DNA of 64,000 nucleotides from DATGUA01 sp035301545 (lineage in GTDB: Bacteria > Bacillota > Clostridia > Tissierellales > Tissierellaceae), in NCBI GenBank assembly GCA_035301545.1, contig DATGUA010000025.1, forward strand, positions 1-64,000, given 5' to 3'. Positions within the stretch are counted from its first letter, which is position 1; every line of letters begins with the position of its first letter. The translations under genes and the position numbers were made by a program. The notes beneath the pieces were generated by a model that did no database searches, was not told where the DNA came from, and saw only the letters and a program-made list of their open reading frames with translations. This document shows, in pieces, positions 35,946-44,777 of the stretch.

Positions 35946-37919
35946 ATGAGCATAGACCAATTATCAATTAATACTTTAAGGGTATTATCTGCTGATGCAA
36001 TACAGAAGGCTAATTCAGGCCATCCTGGATTACCCTTAGGAGCAGCACCTATGGCATATACATTATGGGCTAAGACAATGAATCATAATCCAAGGGATCC
36101 CAAATGGATAAATAGAGATAGATTTATTTTATCTGCTGGTCATGGTTCTGCATTACTATATTCATTACTTCATTTATTTGATTATGGAGTAGGTATAGAA
36201 GACTTAAAAAACTTTAGACAATTAGGTAGTAATACTCCAGGACATCCAGAGTATGGTGATACAGTAGGAGTAGAAGTGACTACTGGCCCATTAGGACAGG
36301 GAATTGCTAATGCTGTAGGAATGGCTATGGCAGAAGAACATATGGCTGCCCATTTCAATAAAGAAGATCATAAATTAGTAGATCACTATACTTATGTCAT
36401 AGCAGGAGATGGAGATATGATGGAAGGTATAGGATGTGAAGCTACATCATTAGCAGGTACATTAGGATTAGGGAAATTAATAGTATTATATGATTCTAAT
36501 TCTATAACTATTGAAGGTGGAACAGATCTAGCATTTACAGAAGATGTAAGTAAAAGATTTGAAGCACAAGGTTGGGAGACCTTCCATGTAGAAGATGGAA
36601 ATAATATAGAAGACATATATAAAAAGATAGAAAAAGCTAAGACAAACTTAGATCAGCCAAGTCTTATAAAAATTACTACTGAGATAGGTTATGGTAGTCC
36701 AAGTCATCAAGGTAAAAGCTCAGCTCATGGAGCTCCTTTAGGTGTAGATGATTTAAAAGCTACAAAAGAATATTATGGATGGATAGAAGAAGATTTTGTA
36801 GTTCCTAAAGATGTTGAAAATCATATGGAAGAATTAATCGAAGATGGAAACAAAAAACAGGAAGAATGGAATAATTTATATGATGATTATAAATCTAAAT
36901 ATCCAGAATTAGCTAAAGAATTTGATAGTTGGGTAGATCTAGAATATCCAAAAAATTATATTCAATCTGATGAGTTTTGGAATTTTGAAGAAGGTATATC
37001 TACAAGAAAAGCTTCTGGAATATTAATTAATAGATTAGAAGATAAATTACCTAATTTATTTGGAGGATCTGCAGATTTAGCTCCTTCTAATAATACATTA
37101 ATGAAGAATAGAGAAGATTTTTCTGCAGCAGATTATAAAGGGTCTAATATTAGGTTTGGAGTTAGAGAACATGCTATGGCTGGAGCTTTAAACGGTATGG
37201 CTCTACATGGTGGAGTTAGACCATATGCTGGTACATTCTTCATATTTAGTGATTATATGAAACCGTCTATGAGATTATCAGCCTTAATGAAATTACCAGT
37301 AACTTATGTATTGACTCATGACAGTATTGGAGTAGGGGAAGATGGACCAACTCATCAACCTATAGAACAATTGGCTATGTTTAGAGCAATTCCTAATTTT
37401 ACAATTTTTAGACCAGCAGATGCTAGGGAAACTGCAGCAGGATGGTATACAGCCTTAACTAAAGAAGATGGACCTACAGGTCTAGCTTTAACTAGACAAG
37501 ACTTACCATTATTAGAAGGAACAGGGAAAGGTGCACTAAAAGGTGGGTATGTAGTTAAAGAAGAAAGATCTAGACTAGATGTGATTCTAATAGGTACTGG
37601 TTCTGAATTACAGCTAGTATATGAGGCGGCTGATAAATTAGAAGAAAAAGGATATGGTGTTAGAGTAGTAAGTATGCCTTCCTGGGAAATATTTGAATTA
37701 CAATCTGAGGAATACAAGGAAGAAGTACTACCAAAAAATGTAAGTAGAAGATTAGCAGTAGAAGCAGGAAGTCCTTTAGGTTGGCATAAATATGTAGGAA
37801 GAGAAGGTAGAATAATCTCTATGGAAAGTTTTGGCGCTTCTGGACCTGGGAATGAGCTATTTGAACATTTTGGATTTACTGTAGAAAAAGTTGTAGAGGA
37901 AGCTTTGAAATTAGTATAG
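35946..37919 (+). CDS. tkt: transketolase
   Basis: The 657-residue thiamine diphosphate enzyme transfers two-carbon units in the pentose phosphate pathway. Motifs seen are SAGHGSALLYSLLH, GPLGQGIANAVGMA, the ThDP/metal motif GDGDMMEGIGCEA and, in the pyrimidine domain, FGVREHAMAGALNGMALHGG and DSIGVGEDGPTHQP. The length is typical for a fused (single-chain) transketolase. ATG 35946 follows AAAGGAGAGG. Upstream in-frame codons back to 35877 have no RBS. A strong terminator follows. Confidence 0.96.
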   Translation: MSIDQLSINTLRVLSADAIQKANSGHPGLPLGAAPMAYTLWAKTMNHNPRDPKWINRDRFILSAGHGSALLYSLLHLFDYGVGIEDLKNFRQLGSNTPGHPEYGDTVGVEVTTGPLGQGIANAVGMAMAEEHMAAHFNKEDHKLVDHYTYVIAGDGDMMEGIGCEATSLAGTLGLGKLIVLYDSNSITIEGGTDLAFTEDVSKRFEAQGWETFHVEDGNNIEDIYKKIEKAKTNLDQPSLIKITTEIGYGSPSHQGKSSAHGAPLGVDDLKATKEYYGWIEEDFVVPKDVENHMEELIEDGNKKQEEWNNLYDDYKSKYPELAKEFDSWVDLEYPKNYIQSDEFWNFEEGISTRKASGILINRLEDKLPNLFGGSADLAPSNNTLMKNREDFSAADYKGSNIRFGVREHAMAGALNGMALHGGVRPYAGTFFIFSDYMKPSMRLSALMKLPVTYVLTHDSIGVGEDGPTHQPIEQLAMFRAIPNFTIFRPADARETAAGWYTALTKEDGPTGLALTRQDLPLLEGTGKGALKGGYVVKEERSRLDVILIGTGSELQLVYEAADKLEEKGYGVRVVSMPSWEIFELQSEEYKEEVLPKNVSRRLAVEAGSPLGWHKYVGREGRIISMESFGASGPGNELFEHFGFTVEKVVEEALKLV

Positions 37920-37966
37920 AATAAGATCTATGTAAGGAAATAAATAAAGAATTAAAATAATAAAGG

Positions 37967-38004
37967 AAAGGCCTAGATTAAATTTAATCTAGGCCTTTTA
38001 TTTT
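37967..38004. terminator. terminator between tkt and the peroxiredoxin gene
   Basis: A 32-bp perfect palindrome at 37967-37998 (half-site AAAGGCCTAGATTAAA) is followed by TATTTT. It serves both convergent genes. Confidence 0.92.
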
Positions 38005-38016
38005 ATAAAGTATTAA

Positions 38017-38538
38017 TTATAATACGTCTTCTCCTTCTTCCCAGTTTACTGGAGTAGGTGCTTCTTTTTGTAATGCTTTTAATACTCTAAGTGTTTCATC
38101 TACATTTCTACCTACATCTATATCATGAATTACTGAATATCTTAATACACCTTCTGGATCTATGATAAATAGTCCTCTTTGGGATATTCCTTCTTCTTCA
38201 ACTAGGATTCCAAAATCTCTAGAAACATCCTTAGTCATGTCTGCTGCCATTTGGAAATTAATATCTCCTAATTCTACCCCACACCATGCTTTATGAGAAT
38301 GTTCACTATCTGTACTTACAGATAATACATCTGAATTAATTTCATTAAACTCATCAATCCTTGTACTGAACTCAGTGATTTCAGTTTGTCAAATAGGGGT
38401 AAAGTCTAGTGGGTAGAATACCATAACTAACCATTTACCACTATAATCACTTAGTGATATCTTATCGAAATCCAAACCTTTACCATTATAACTATTCATA
38501 GTAAAGTCTGGTGCTTTTGTACCTATAAATCTTTTCAT
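38017..38538 (-). CDS. prxU: selenocysteine-containing peroxiredoxin (in-frame TGA at the peroxidatic position)
   Basis: Read through one TGA (38389-38391, codon 50), the gene encodes a 173-residue AhpC/Prx1-type peroxiredoxin starting MKRFIGTKAPDF with GGAGGG upstream. The TGA stands exactly at the catalytic residue: FYPLDFTPI-U-QTEITEFS, where the family has PLDFTFVCPTEI. The frame continues to NFQMAADMTKD, GLFIIDPEG and PVNWEEGEDVL without other defects. Such a protein reduces peroxides with a selenol, as known for PrxU of Eubacterium acidaminophilum. A 6-bp stem with a 9-nt loop at 38365-38385 could be the SECIS. The usual C-terminal resolving Cys (VCPxxW) is Thr here, and Cys86 is the only cysteine. 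A nonsense mutation is the alternative but is much less likely. Confidence 0.87.
38365..38391 (-). promoter_or_regulatory. candidate bacterial SECIS element with its UGA codon
   Basis: On the mRNA strand the UGA (38391-38389) is followed after CAA by ACTGAA, the loop ATCACTGAG and the complement TTCAGT. Bacterial SECIS hairpins start immediately after the UGA and are recognised by SelB. This stem is short and was not modelled thermodynamically. Confidence 0.45.
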
Positions 38539-38655
38539 CTATAATCCCTCCATATAATTATTACTTCCATTACCATACTATATATATCCTAATTTTTCAA
38601 ATCTAAATTTTGGTTTAACTATTTTTTTAGCATTTCTATAAAATTTAGAAGTGGT

Positions 38656-39429
38656 CTATAAAGACGTGACTACTGCCATTAGTCCAAACTCGTTTTTATC
38701 TCTTCTAAAAGAATGGAGCATAGGATTTGACATAGTAGAAATATCTATGATGCTTATTTTTTCTTCTTTAATTCCTTCTTTCATAAGAATCCTTTTATTA
38801 GTTTTATGCAAATCAATTAAAAATTTTATATTATTTTTTTTAGATATTATTTCTTCATGAAATTCAAATTCATTTTTAAATAGATTTTTTACATCTTTGT
38901 CTACTTCAAAGTCATTTTTATCAATATTAGGTCCTAATACAGCTATTATATCTTTAGGATTAGATCCATAATTTTCAATCATTGATTTCACTCCTACAGC
39001 ACCTATTTTTTGTAAAGTACCTTTCCAACCTGAATGGATATTTGAATGAACCTTTTTTACAGGATCATAAAGAATAATAGGGGTACAATCAGCATATTTA
39101 CTAATAAGAGCAATATCATCTAAATCTGTGACAAATCCATCATTGTTTTCAACTACTTTTCCAATTTCATATTCTTTTCCTAAATTAATATTATCTATTA
39201 CTGCAACATTATTAGTATGTTTTTGAATACTAGAAAAGATTTCTTTAGGCTGTATATTCATAAAATCAAGGACTTTTTTATGATTACTAATTATTTCTTC
39301 AGGAAGGCTATTATAGAAGAAACTCATATTTATATCTGCAGTAGTAAAACAATGTTTCAAACCAAGGGATTCAAGCTCTGGTATAACTATATATCTAATA
39401 TTATCTTTTTTTACAATTTTATATTCCAT
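38656..39429 (-). CDS. pgeF: peptidoglycan editing factor / laccase-domain protein (YfiH family)
   Basis: The 257-residue protein has the multicopper-like YfiH motifs: KYADCTPIILYD and NIHSGWKGTL, with Cys and His metal ligands, and DFEVDKDV near the C-terminal third. In enterobacteria PgeF removes wrongly built L-Ser peptides from peptidoglycan. Related proteins have purine nucleoside or polyphenol oxidase activity in vitro. It lies 117 bp upstream of the selenoprotein gene on the same strand, and co-transcription is possible but unproven. Confidence 0.88.
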   Translation of the reverse strand: MEYKIVKKDNIRYIVIPELESLGLKHCFTTADINMSFFYNSLPEEIISNHKKVLDFMNIQPKEIFSSIQKHTNNVAVIDNINLGKEYEIGKVVENNDGFVTDLDDIALISKYADCTPIILYDPVKKVHSNIHSGWKGTLQKIGAVGVKSMIENYGSNPKDIIAVLGPNIDKNDFEVDKDVKNLFKNEFEFHEEIISKKNNIKFLIDLHKTNKRILMKEGIKEEKISIIDISTMSNPMLHSFRRDKNEFGLMAVVTSL

Positions 39430-39587
39430 ATATATCTCCTTTTCTATAATTAATATTTATACTTATTAATTATACTATATTTAATCATAGAACAATTCAA
39501 CGAAAGTATTCTATTATAACAAATATTATATTATTAGATATAATATTATATGGGTATAAATTTATATAAGAAAGGAAGGTAGATAGG

Positions 39588-40016
39588 ATGAAAAAGATAT
39601 TAGTAGCAGTAGATGGATCTGAACATGCTGAAAAAGCTATGTTAAAAGCAAAAGAATTAGGAGAACTAAATAATTGTGAGGTCACCTTATTAAATGTAGT
39701 AGATGATGTAATAGCAAATAATCCATATATTGTAGCAAAGGATCAACAAGAAGTAATTGAAAAAGCATTTGTAGACGAGGGAGAAACAGTTTTAAAAGAG
39801 GCATTAGAAAAATTTGAACCTTATAGTGGGATAGTAAATACAGAATTAAAATATGGTGAGCCAGCAAAAACTATTATAGAGAAGGCGGAAAATGAAGATT
39901 ATGATTTAGTAGTTATGGGAAGTAGGGGATTAAATGCATTTTCAAGGGCGATGTTAGGAAGTAGATCTAATAAAGTAGTAAATCATATTGGAGTTTCAGT
40001 ATTAATAGTTAAATAA
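39588..40016 (+). CDS. universal stress protein, UspA family
   Basis: The 142-residue single-domain Usp begins MKKILVAVDGSEHAEKAM and has the ATP-binding motif GSRGLNAFSRAMLGSRS (G-2x-G-9x-GS), so it should be the nucleotide-binding type. Its exact role in stress survival is unspecified. RBS AAGGAAGG precedes ATG 39588. It is monocistronic, ending at a long shared terminator. Confidence 0.92.
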   Translation: MKKILVAVDGSEHAEKAMLKAKELGELNNCEVTLLNVVDDVIANNPYIVAKDQQEVIEKAFVDEGETVLKEALEKFEPYSGIVNTELKYGEPAKTIIEKAENEDYDLVVMGSRGLNAFSRAMLGSRSNKVVNHIGVSVLIVK

Positions 40017-40023
40017 TACTTTT

Positions 40024-40067
40024 ACCAATAAAATCTGTAGAGAATATTCTCTACAGATTTTATTGGT
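40024..40067. terminator. bidirectional terminator between the usp gene and gltS
   Basis: A 44-bp perfect palindrome centred at 40045/40046 (half-site beginning ACCAATAAAATCTGTAGAGA) is flanked by T-rich and A-rich tracts. Confidence 0.92.
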
Positions 40068-40107
40068 ATTTTATATTTATATATTGCAAAAACAAGAAAC
40101 CTAGGTT

Positions 40108-41310
40108 TTATAGAAAGTTTAAGAATGTTGTGATAACTGCTGTATTGAAAAAGTCAATAAATAAACTTCCTACTAAAGGCAATATAAAGAATGCAGTTGG
40201 TGATGGTCCATATGCTCCTGATACTGAATCCATAACTGCAATCCCATTAGCACTTGCTCCAAGACTAAATCCACAGTGTCCAGCTGCTAACATAGCTGCA
40301 TCATAATCTCTTCCCATAATATTAAATGTAACAAAATTAGTATATAAGAACATTAATGTAACTTGTCCTAAAAGCATTACTATTATAGGTATAGCTAAAT
40401 CAGCTAATTCCCATAATCTCAATGTCATTAAAGCCATTGATAAAAATAATGATAAAGAGATTCCACCGATAAGATCGATTTCTATCATAGGAACTTCGAA
40501 TGCTCCAGTTACATCAGAAATATTTCTCATAATTACTCCTACAAGCATTGCACCTATATATATAGGGAAGGTTAATCCTGTACTTTCTAATAAAGAAGAT
40601 ACAATAGTACCAAATCCCATAGCTATTAGAATTTGGAAAGTAGCTGAATAAAAGTTACTAGGAATTAATCTTGTACTGTCCTCATCTAGTTTTTCCATAT
40701 CTTCATCTTCTTCTACTTTTACAAAATCCTTAGAGGCTTTTAAATTATTCTTTTCAATTAATCGTTTTCCTACTGGCCCACCCATCATACTACCTGCAAT
40801 TAAACCGAATGTTGCAGCTGCAACAGCCACACTGTCTGCACTAGCAGCTCCAGCATTTTCAAGAACAGGACCAAAGGATGCTGCAGTACCATGTCCCCCT
40901 GTCATTGAGACAGAGCCAGTAGCTAGTCCAAATAATGGATTTAATCCATCAAATAGTTTTGTTAGTCCAACACCTAGAAAATTTTGTAATACTACAAGAC
41001 CTGTTGCTGCAAATAAAAATATAATTACTTTAAAACCACCTTTTTTTAGTAATCTAAAACTTGCATTAAATCCTATAGATGTAAAGAACATAGTCATAGT
41101 TAATGTTTCTAGAGTACTGTCCATTTCAAAACTCATCACACCTGTTTGTCTAAGTACTAAAGCTAATATAGCAAATAATAGTCCTCCTACTACTGGGGCA
41201 GGAATACAATATGTAGACAAAAATTTAACTCTTTCTACTAAAAATTCACCGAGTAATAATAAAATTACTCCTAATGCAATAGTTTGTACCATATCTAATT
41301 CTAAAACCAT
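40108..41310 (-). CDS. gltS: sodium/glutamate symporter
   Basis: The 400-residue protein has about ten membrane segments in two inverted halves and the GltS motifs PVVGGLLFAI, SMTGGHGTAA and GHCGFSLGASANG. It imports glutamate with Na+ at the cytoplasmic membrane. GGAGGTAG lies upstream of the ATG on the minus strand. Glutamate is a common fermentation substrate in such anaerobes, and this agrees with the BrnQ, serine dehydratase and Nfn genes of the window. It stands alone in its transcription unit. Confidence 0.93.
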   Translation of the reverse strand: MVLELDMVQTIALGVILLLLGEFLVERVKFLSTYCIPAPVVGGLLFAILALVLRQTGVMSFEMDSTLETLTMTMFFTSIGFNASFRLLKKGGFKVIIFLFAATGLVVLQNFLGVGLTKLFDGLNPLFGLATGSVSMTGGHGTAASFGPVLENAGAASADSVAVAAATFGLIAGSMMGGPVGKRLIEKNNLKASKDFVKVEEDEDMEKLDEDSTRLIPSNFYSATFQILIAMGFGTIVSSLLESTGLTFPIYIGAMLVGVIMRNISDVTGAFEVPMIEIDLIGGISLSLFLSMALMTLRLWELADLAIPIIVMLLGQVTLMFLYTNFVTFNIMGRDYDAAMLAAGHCGFSLGASANGIAVMDSVSGAYGPSPTAFFILPLVGSLFIDFFNTAVITTFLNFL

Positions 41311-41528
41311 ATACTACCTCCTAAATTTATTTTGTATTTTGATATAAGTTATATTATAAAGGAAATGGTTTGCTTTGTCATCTATAAATCTATATTATTT
41401 CGACATTTTATTTACTTTAACAAAGAATGGTGTATAATATATCATAAAGATAAAGGATTATGGAAATATATTTTAACAATGAAAGGAATATGAATTTAAT
41501 AGAATAAGCTTTGATTGGGGAGGATAAT

Positions 41529-42521
41529 ATGACAAAGAAAAATATCTTTAGTGGTGTACAACCATCTGGAGAATTAACTATCGGTAACTATATAGGAGCG
41601 ATAAGAAATTGGGTAGATTTACAAGATGATTATAATTGTTACTATTGTGTAGTAGATCAACATGCTATAACAGTACCACAAATTGCGAAAGATTTAAGAA
41701 AAAACACTTTAGAAGTTTTAGCATTATTTTTAGCATCTGGTATTGATCCTGAAAGATCTACTATATTTATACAATCTCATGTAGCAGAACATACACAATT
41801 ATCTTGGGTATTAAGTACAATGACATATATGGGACAATTAAATCGTATGACTCAATTTAAAGAGAAATCTAGAAAATCAGAAGAAAATTTAAATGCAGGG
41901 CTATTTACTTATCCAGTATTAATGGCATCAGATATACTTTTATATAATGCAGATGCGGTTCCAGTAGGAGAAGACCAAAAACAACACTTAGAATTAACTA
42001 GAGATTTAGCAGAGAGATTTAATAATAGGTATAGTGATACATTTAAAGTTCCACAACCATTAATTCAACAATCAGGAGCTAGAATAATGAGTCTACAAGA
42101 TCCTACATCTATTATGAGTAAATCAGATAAAGACATAAATTCTCATATACTATTATTAGACGATCCAGATACAATCAGAAGAAAGATAAAAAGAGCAGTA
42201 ACAGATTCAGTAGGAGTGGTAGCCTATAATGATGAACAATTAGGAATGAAAAACTTATTAGATATTTATTCTGCATTTACTGGAGAAAATATAGAAAGTA
42301 TTGTCTCAAAATATGAAGGACAAGGATACGGTAAATTTAAAAATGAATTAGCAGAGGTAGTAGTAGAAGGCCTAGCACCTATTCAAAAAGAATATGACTA
42401 TTTAATGGATAATAAAGATCATTTAGAAGAAATATATAGGAAAGGTGCTGAGAGGGCATCATATGAAGCTATGAAGATGTTAAGAAAAGTATATAGGAAA
42501 GTTGGATTTATACCTAGATAA
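41529..42521 (+). CDS. trpS: tryptophan--tRNA ligase
   Basis: The 330-residue class I synthetase has the HIGH-equivalent PSGELTIGNYIGA and KMSKS-equivalent IMSKSDKD. Length is typical of bacterial TrpRS. ATG 41529 is chosen because GGGGAGG precedes it, and an in-frame ATG at 41511 has none. No T-box motif (AGGGTGG) was seen in the 218-bp upstream region, unlike valS and thrS here. Confidence 0.96.
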   Translation: MTKKNIFSGVQPSGELTIGNYIGAIRNWVDLQDDYNCYYCVVDQHAITVPQIAKDLRKNTLEVLALFLASGIDPERSTIFIQSHVAEHTQLSWVLSTMTYMGQLNRMTQFKEKSRKSEENLNAGLFTYPVLMASDILLYNADAVPVGEDQKQHLELTRDLAERFNNRYSDTFKVPQPLIQQSGARIMSLQDPTSIMSKSDKDINSHILLLDDPDTIRRKIKRAVTDSVGVVAYNDEQLGMKNLLDIYSAFTGENIESIVSKYEGQGYGKFKNELAEVVVEGLAPIQKEYDYLMDNKDHLEEIYRKGAERASYEAMKMLRKVYRKVGFIPR

Positions 42522-42824
42522 ATAAGTCGAATCATAATTTTGTATGAGTAGTATATTAGGCAAAAGGAATTATTATCATATAGAACGTTTCTCCGATAAA
42601 ATTGAAGGGCAAATTTATTATAAGTCCTCCTTTATCTATATAATAATAATTCTATACTATTCTTTTAGTTTTATATACAGATATAATTTTTTGATGTCTT
42701 GGTATAAGGAAAATAAAGAGAAATTAATATAGTATGAGGAGGACTTCCAATAAAACATGGTTCTCGTTTTTTAGTGGAAGAGGTCACTATATTAATTTCT
42801 TCTAGCCTTTACCTATATAATAAA
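42522..42824. other. 303-bp intergenic region with repeat copy B and competing inverted repeats
   Basis: No convincing gene is present. Position 42576-42613 holds copy B of the motif described at 23082. AAGTCCTCC at 42622-42630 pairs with GGAGGACTT at 42738-42746. TTAATATAGT at 42724-42733 pairs with ACTATATTAA at 42786-42795, enclosing CTTCCA/TGGAAG. The second and first pairings share bases around 42741-42746, so they may exclude each other. The outer pair could also be the terminator of the lipoprotein gene on the minus strand. Confidence 0.5.
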
Positions 42825-43832
42825 CTACTTATTTTCCATAGCCTTTTCAGCAAATTCAGTAATAACTATCTTATCAAAGTCTGCCCTTTCATCTAATTCA
42901 CCTGCTAGATCCATAATATCCATCATATGGTCTAATCCATCTTCAGTTATTATTAGATCTGGTGCCCAGCTTTCTTGATTACGATATCTATCTATTAGTG
43001 CAATTAAAATGTCGTCGTCTGTATCAGGGAACTGAGGTTTCACTGCTTCAGCTATTTCTTCAGAGCTACTTTCTTCTACCCATAACATAGCTTTATATAA
43101 TGCATTAGTAAAAGCTTGAATAGTTTCAGGATTTTCATCTATATACTCTTGAGTTGCAGAATAGGCGGTAAATGGTATATATCCACCTTCCTCTCCAATT
43201 GAAGCTACTACATAACCTGCTCCTTCTTTTTCTAGAGAGGAAGCTACAGGTTCAAATAGTGTAACATAATCTCCTTCACCAGATAAGAAAGCCCCAGCCA
43301 TTGCTTCAAATTGTATATCTGTTCTAACATTAACATCTTTATCTAAATTTAAATCATTAGATTTTAATACATATTCTAAAGTCATTTCAGGCATTCCACC
43401 TTTTCTTCCGCCAATAACTGTTTTTCCTTTTAATTTATCAAAGCTAAAGTTATCATCTTTTTCCCTGCCGACTAAAAATGATCCATCTCTTTGTGTAAGC
43501 TGGGCAAAATTAACTGCTAAGTTTTCCCTATCTTGATTATAAACATATACTGATGCTTCAAGACCCATAAAACCAATATCTACTTCATTACTTAAAAGAC
43601 CAGCCATAACCTTATCAGCTCCACCACCATCGATAAGTTCTATTTCTAATCCTTCTTCTTCAAAGAAACCTTTTGTCATTGCTACATATTGTGGAGTATA
43701 GAATAAGGAATGGGTGACTTCCATAAGCTTTATCTTTTGAAGTTCTTCTTTATTACATCCACTTATAACCATAGCTAAAACTACTACTATGATTAAAGAG
43801 ATAGATGTATATTTAAAACTCTTTGACATCAT
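42825..43832 (-). CDS. ABC transporter substrate-binding lipoprotein (NitT/TauT/thiamine-precursor type)
   Basis: The 335-residue protein has a lipoprotein signal with lipobox VISGC (lipidated Cys26). The mature part is of the SsuA/ThiY/NMT1 fold (THSLFYTPQYVAMTKGFFEE, ELIDGGGADKVMAGLLSNEV, GRKGGMPEM). These bind sulfonates, nitrate, or pyrimidine thiamine precursors outside the membrane. No permease or ATPase gene is next to it, so the partner transporter must lie elsewhere. RBS GGAG precedes two adjacent ATGs, and either could be the start. The ligand cannot be told. Confidence 0.85.
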   Translation of the reverse strand: MMSKSFKYTSISLIIVVVLAMVISGCNKEELQKIKLMEVTHSLFYTPQYVAMTKGFFEEEGLEIELIDGGGADKVMAGLLSNEVDIGFMGLEASVYVYNQDRENLAVNFAQLTQRDGSFLVGREKDDNFSFDKLKGKTVIGGRKGGMPEMTLEYVLKSNDLNLDKDVNVRTDIQFEAMAGAFLSGEGDYVTLFEPVASSLEKEGAGYVVASIGEEGGYIPFTAYSATQEYIDENPETIQAFTNALYKAMLWVEESSSEEIAEAVKPQFPDTDDDILIALIDRYRNQESWAPDLIITEDGLDHMMDIMDLAGELDERADFDKIVITEFAEKAMENK

Positions 43833-43930
43833 ATCACTCCTTGTATAATATAGTATTATAATATTTGCTTATGTTATAGTATTCTTAGAAAAATTAATGG
43901 TGATTAAAACTTAATAAAGGAAGATGATAT

Positions 43931-44470
43931 ATGAATATAGCTAATCTTATAACTATTTTCAGAATAATATTAGTTCCAATATATTTGAAAGTGTTTTTTT
44001 CTAATATAAGTAATGGTATATTTTGGGCTGGACTTATATTTATTGTGGCTGGGATATCAGATATATTAGATGGATATATTGCTAGAAAATATAATTTAAT
44101 AACAAAAGTAGGGAGTGTACTAGATCCTATTGCAGATAAATTAATGTCTTTTGCTGTTTTAATAAGTTTAACATGGAGTGAATTAATTCCAATTTGGATT
44201 TTAATAGCTATAGGAATGAAAGAATTAACATTAATAATAGGTGGTTCTATATTATATTTGTTTAAAGGGAATCAAGTATTACCTTCAAATAGGTATGGTA
44301 AAATTGCTACTGTATCTTTTTATATTGCAGCTCTTTCTGTTGTATTTAAATTTCCAGAAATCTTATCTAAAACCTTATTTGTACTTACAGTATCATTAAA
44401 TCTCTTAGCGTTTATAAATTATCTAATAATTTATCTATCTATGGGACATAATACTGAGAAAATCAGTTGA
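43931..44470 (+). CDS. pgsA: CDP-diacylglycerol--glycerol-3-phosphate 3-phosphatidyltransferase
   Basis: The 179-residue membrane enzyme carries the CDP-alcohol phosphotransferase motif SDILDGYIARKYNLITK with downstream GSVLDPIADK (DGxxAR-8x-GxxxDxxxD). It makes phosphatidylglycerol-phosphate from CDP-diacylglycerol. Length and the N-terminal NIANLITIFRIILVPIY match PgsA. GGAAGATGATAT precedes the ATG. Its stop codon overlaps the -35 box of the valS leader promoter. Confidence 0.9.
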   Translation: MNIANLITIFRIILVPIYLKVFFSNISNGIFWAGLIFIVAGISDILDGYIARKYNLITKVGSVLDPIADKLMSFAVLISLTWSELIPIWILIAIGMKELTLIIGGSILYLFKGNQVLPSNRYGKIATVSFYIAALSVVFKFPEILSKTLFVLTVSLNLLAFINYLIIYLSMGHNTEKIS

Positions 44471-44495
44471 CAATAGAGTATTTTGTTTATATAAT
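44467..44495 (+). promoter_or_regulatory. promoter of the valS T-box leader
   Basis: TTGACA at 44467-44472, a 17-bp spacer and TATAAT at 44490-44495 match the consensus. The -35 box overlaps the pgsA stop. Confidence 0.9.
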
Positions 44496-44499
44496 TAAG

Positions 44500-44750
44500 A
44501 CAATAATTTTATAAAGGTTATGAAGAAGAGGAGTATATAGACAACTTTTACAGAGAAAAGGTCATTTGGTGAAAGACTTTAAAGCAATGTTTATAGAAGG
44601 TAGCTTTTGAACTTTTAGACTGAAATTAATTAGGTCTAAACGATTATTACGTTATAATACTGAAGTGCCATGTTTATCATGGAATTAGGGTGGTACCGCG
44701 ATATCCTTCGTCCTTATATTTTAAGGCTGGAGGATTTTTTTATGGATAAT
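44500..44750 (+). promoter_or_regulatory. T-box riboswitch upstream of valS
   Basis: The T-box sequence AGGGTGGTACCGCG lies at 44687-44700. It is followed by a terminator stem (TCCTTCGTCCTTA with TAAGGCTGGAGGA) and a T-run ending at about 44741. Upstream, the stem I region contains GGTCATTTGGTGAAAGAC, and GTA within GAAGGTAGC could be the Val specifier. Uncharged tRNA-Val binding should favour the antiterminator and let valS be transcribed. It fills the 307-bp gap after pgsA. Confidence 0.92.
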
Positions 44751-44777
44751 TTGATTAGAAAAAGAGGAGGAGCATAT

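Noticed and set aside
37355..37717. 120-codon antisense ORF in transketolase
   Set aside because: The opposite strand encodes a well-conserved transketolase, and the antisense frame has no RBS or recognisable motif.
38389..38391. TGA in the peroxiredoxin gene as a simple nonsense mutation or pseudogene
   Set aside because: It falls exactly on the catalytic Cys codon, the rest of the frame is intact and well conserved on both sides, and known Sec peroxiredoxins have U at this place.
41311..41528. T-box leader before trpS
   Set aside because: No AGGGTGG-type T-box sequence or terminator was found in the 218 bp, although valS and thrS have them.
42544..42732. 62-codon ORF after trpS
   Set aside because: It lacks a ribosome-binding site, overlaps the dispersed repeat and one arm of an inverted repeat, and has a composition typical of random AT-rich sequence.
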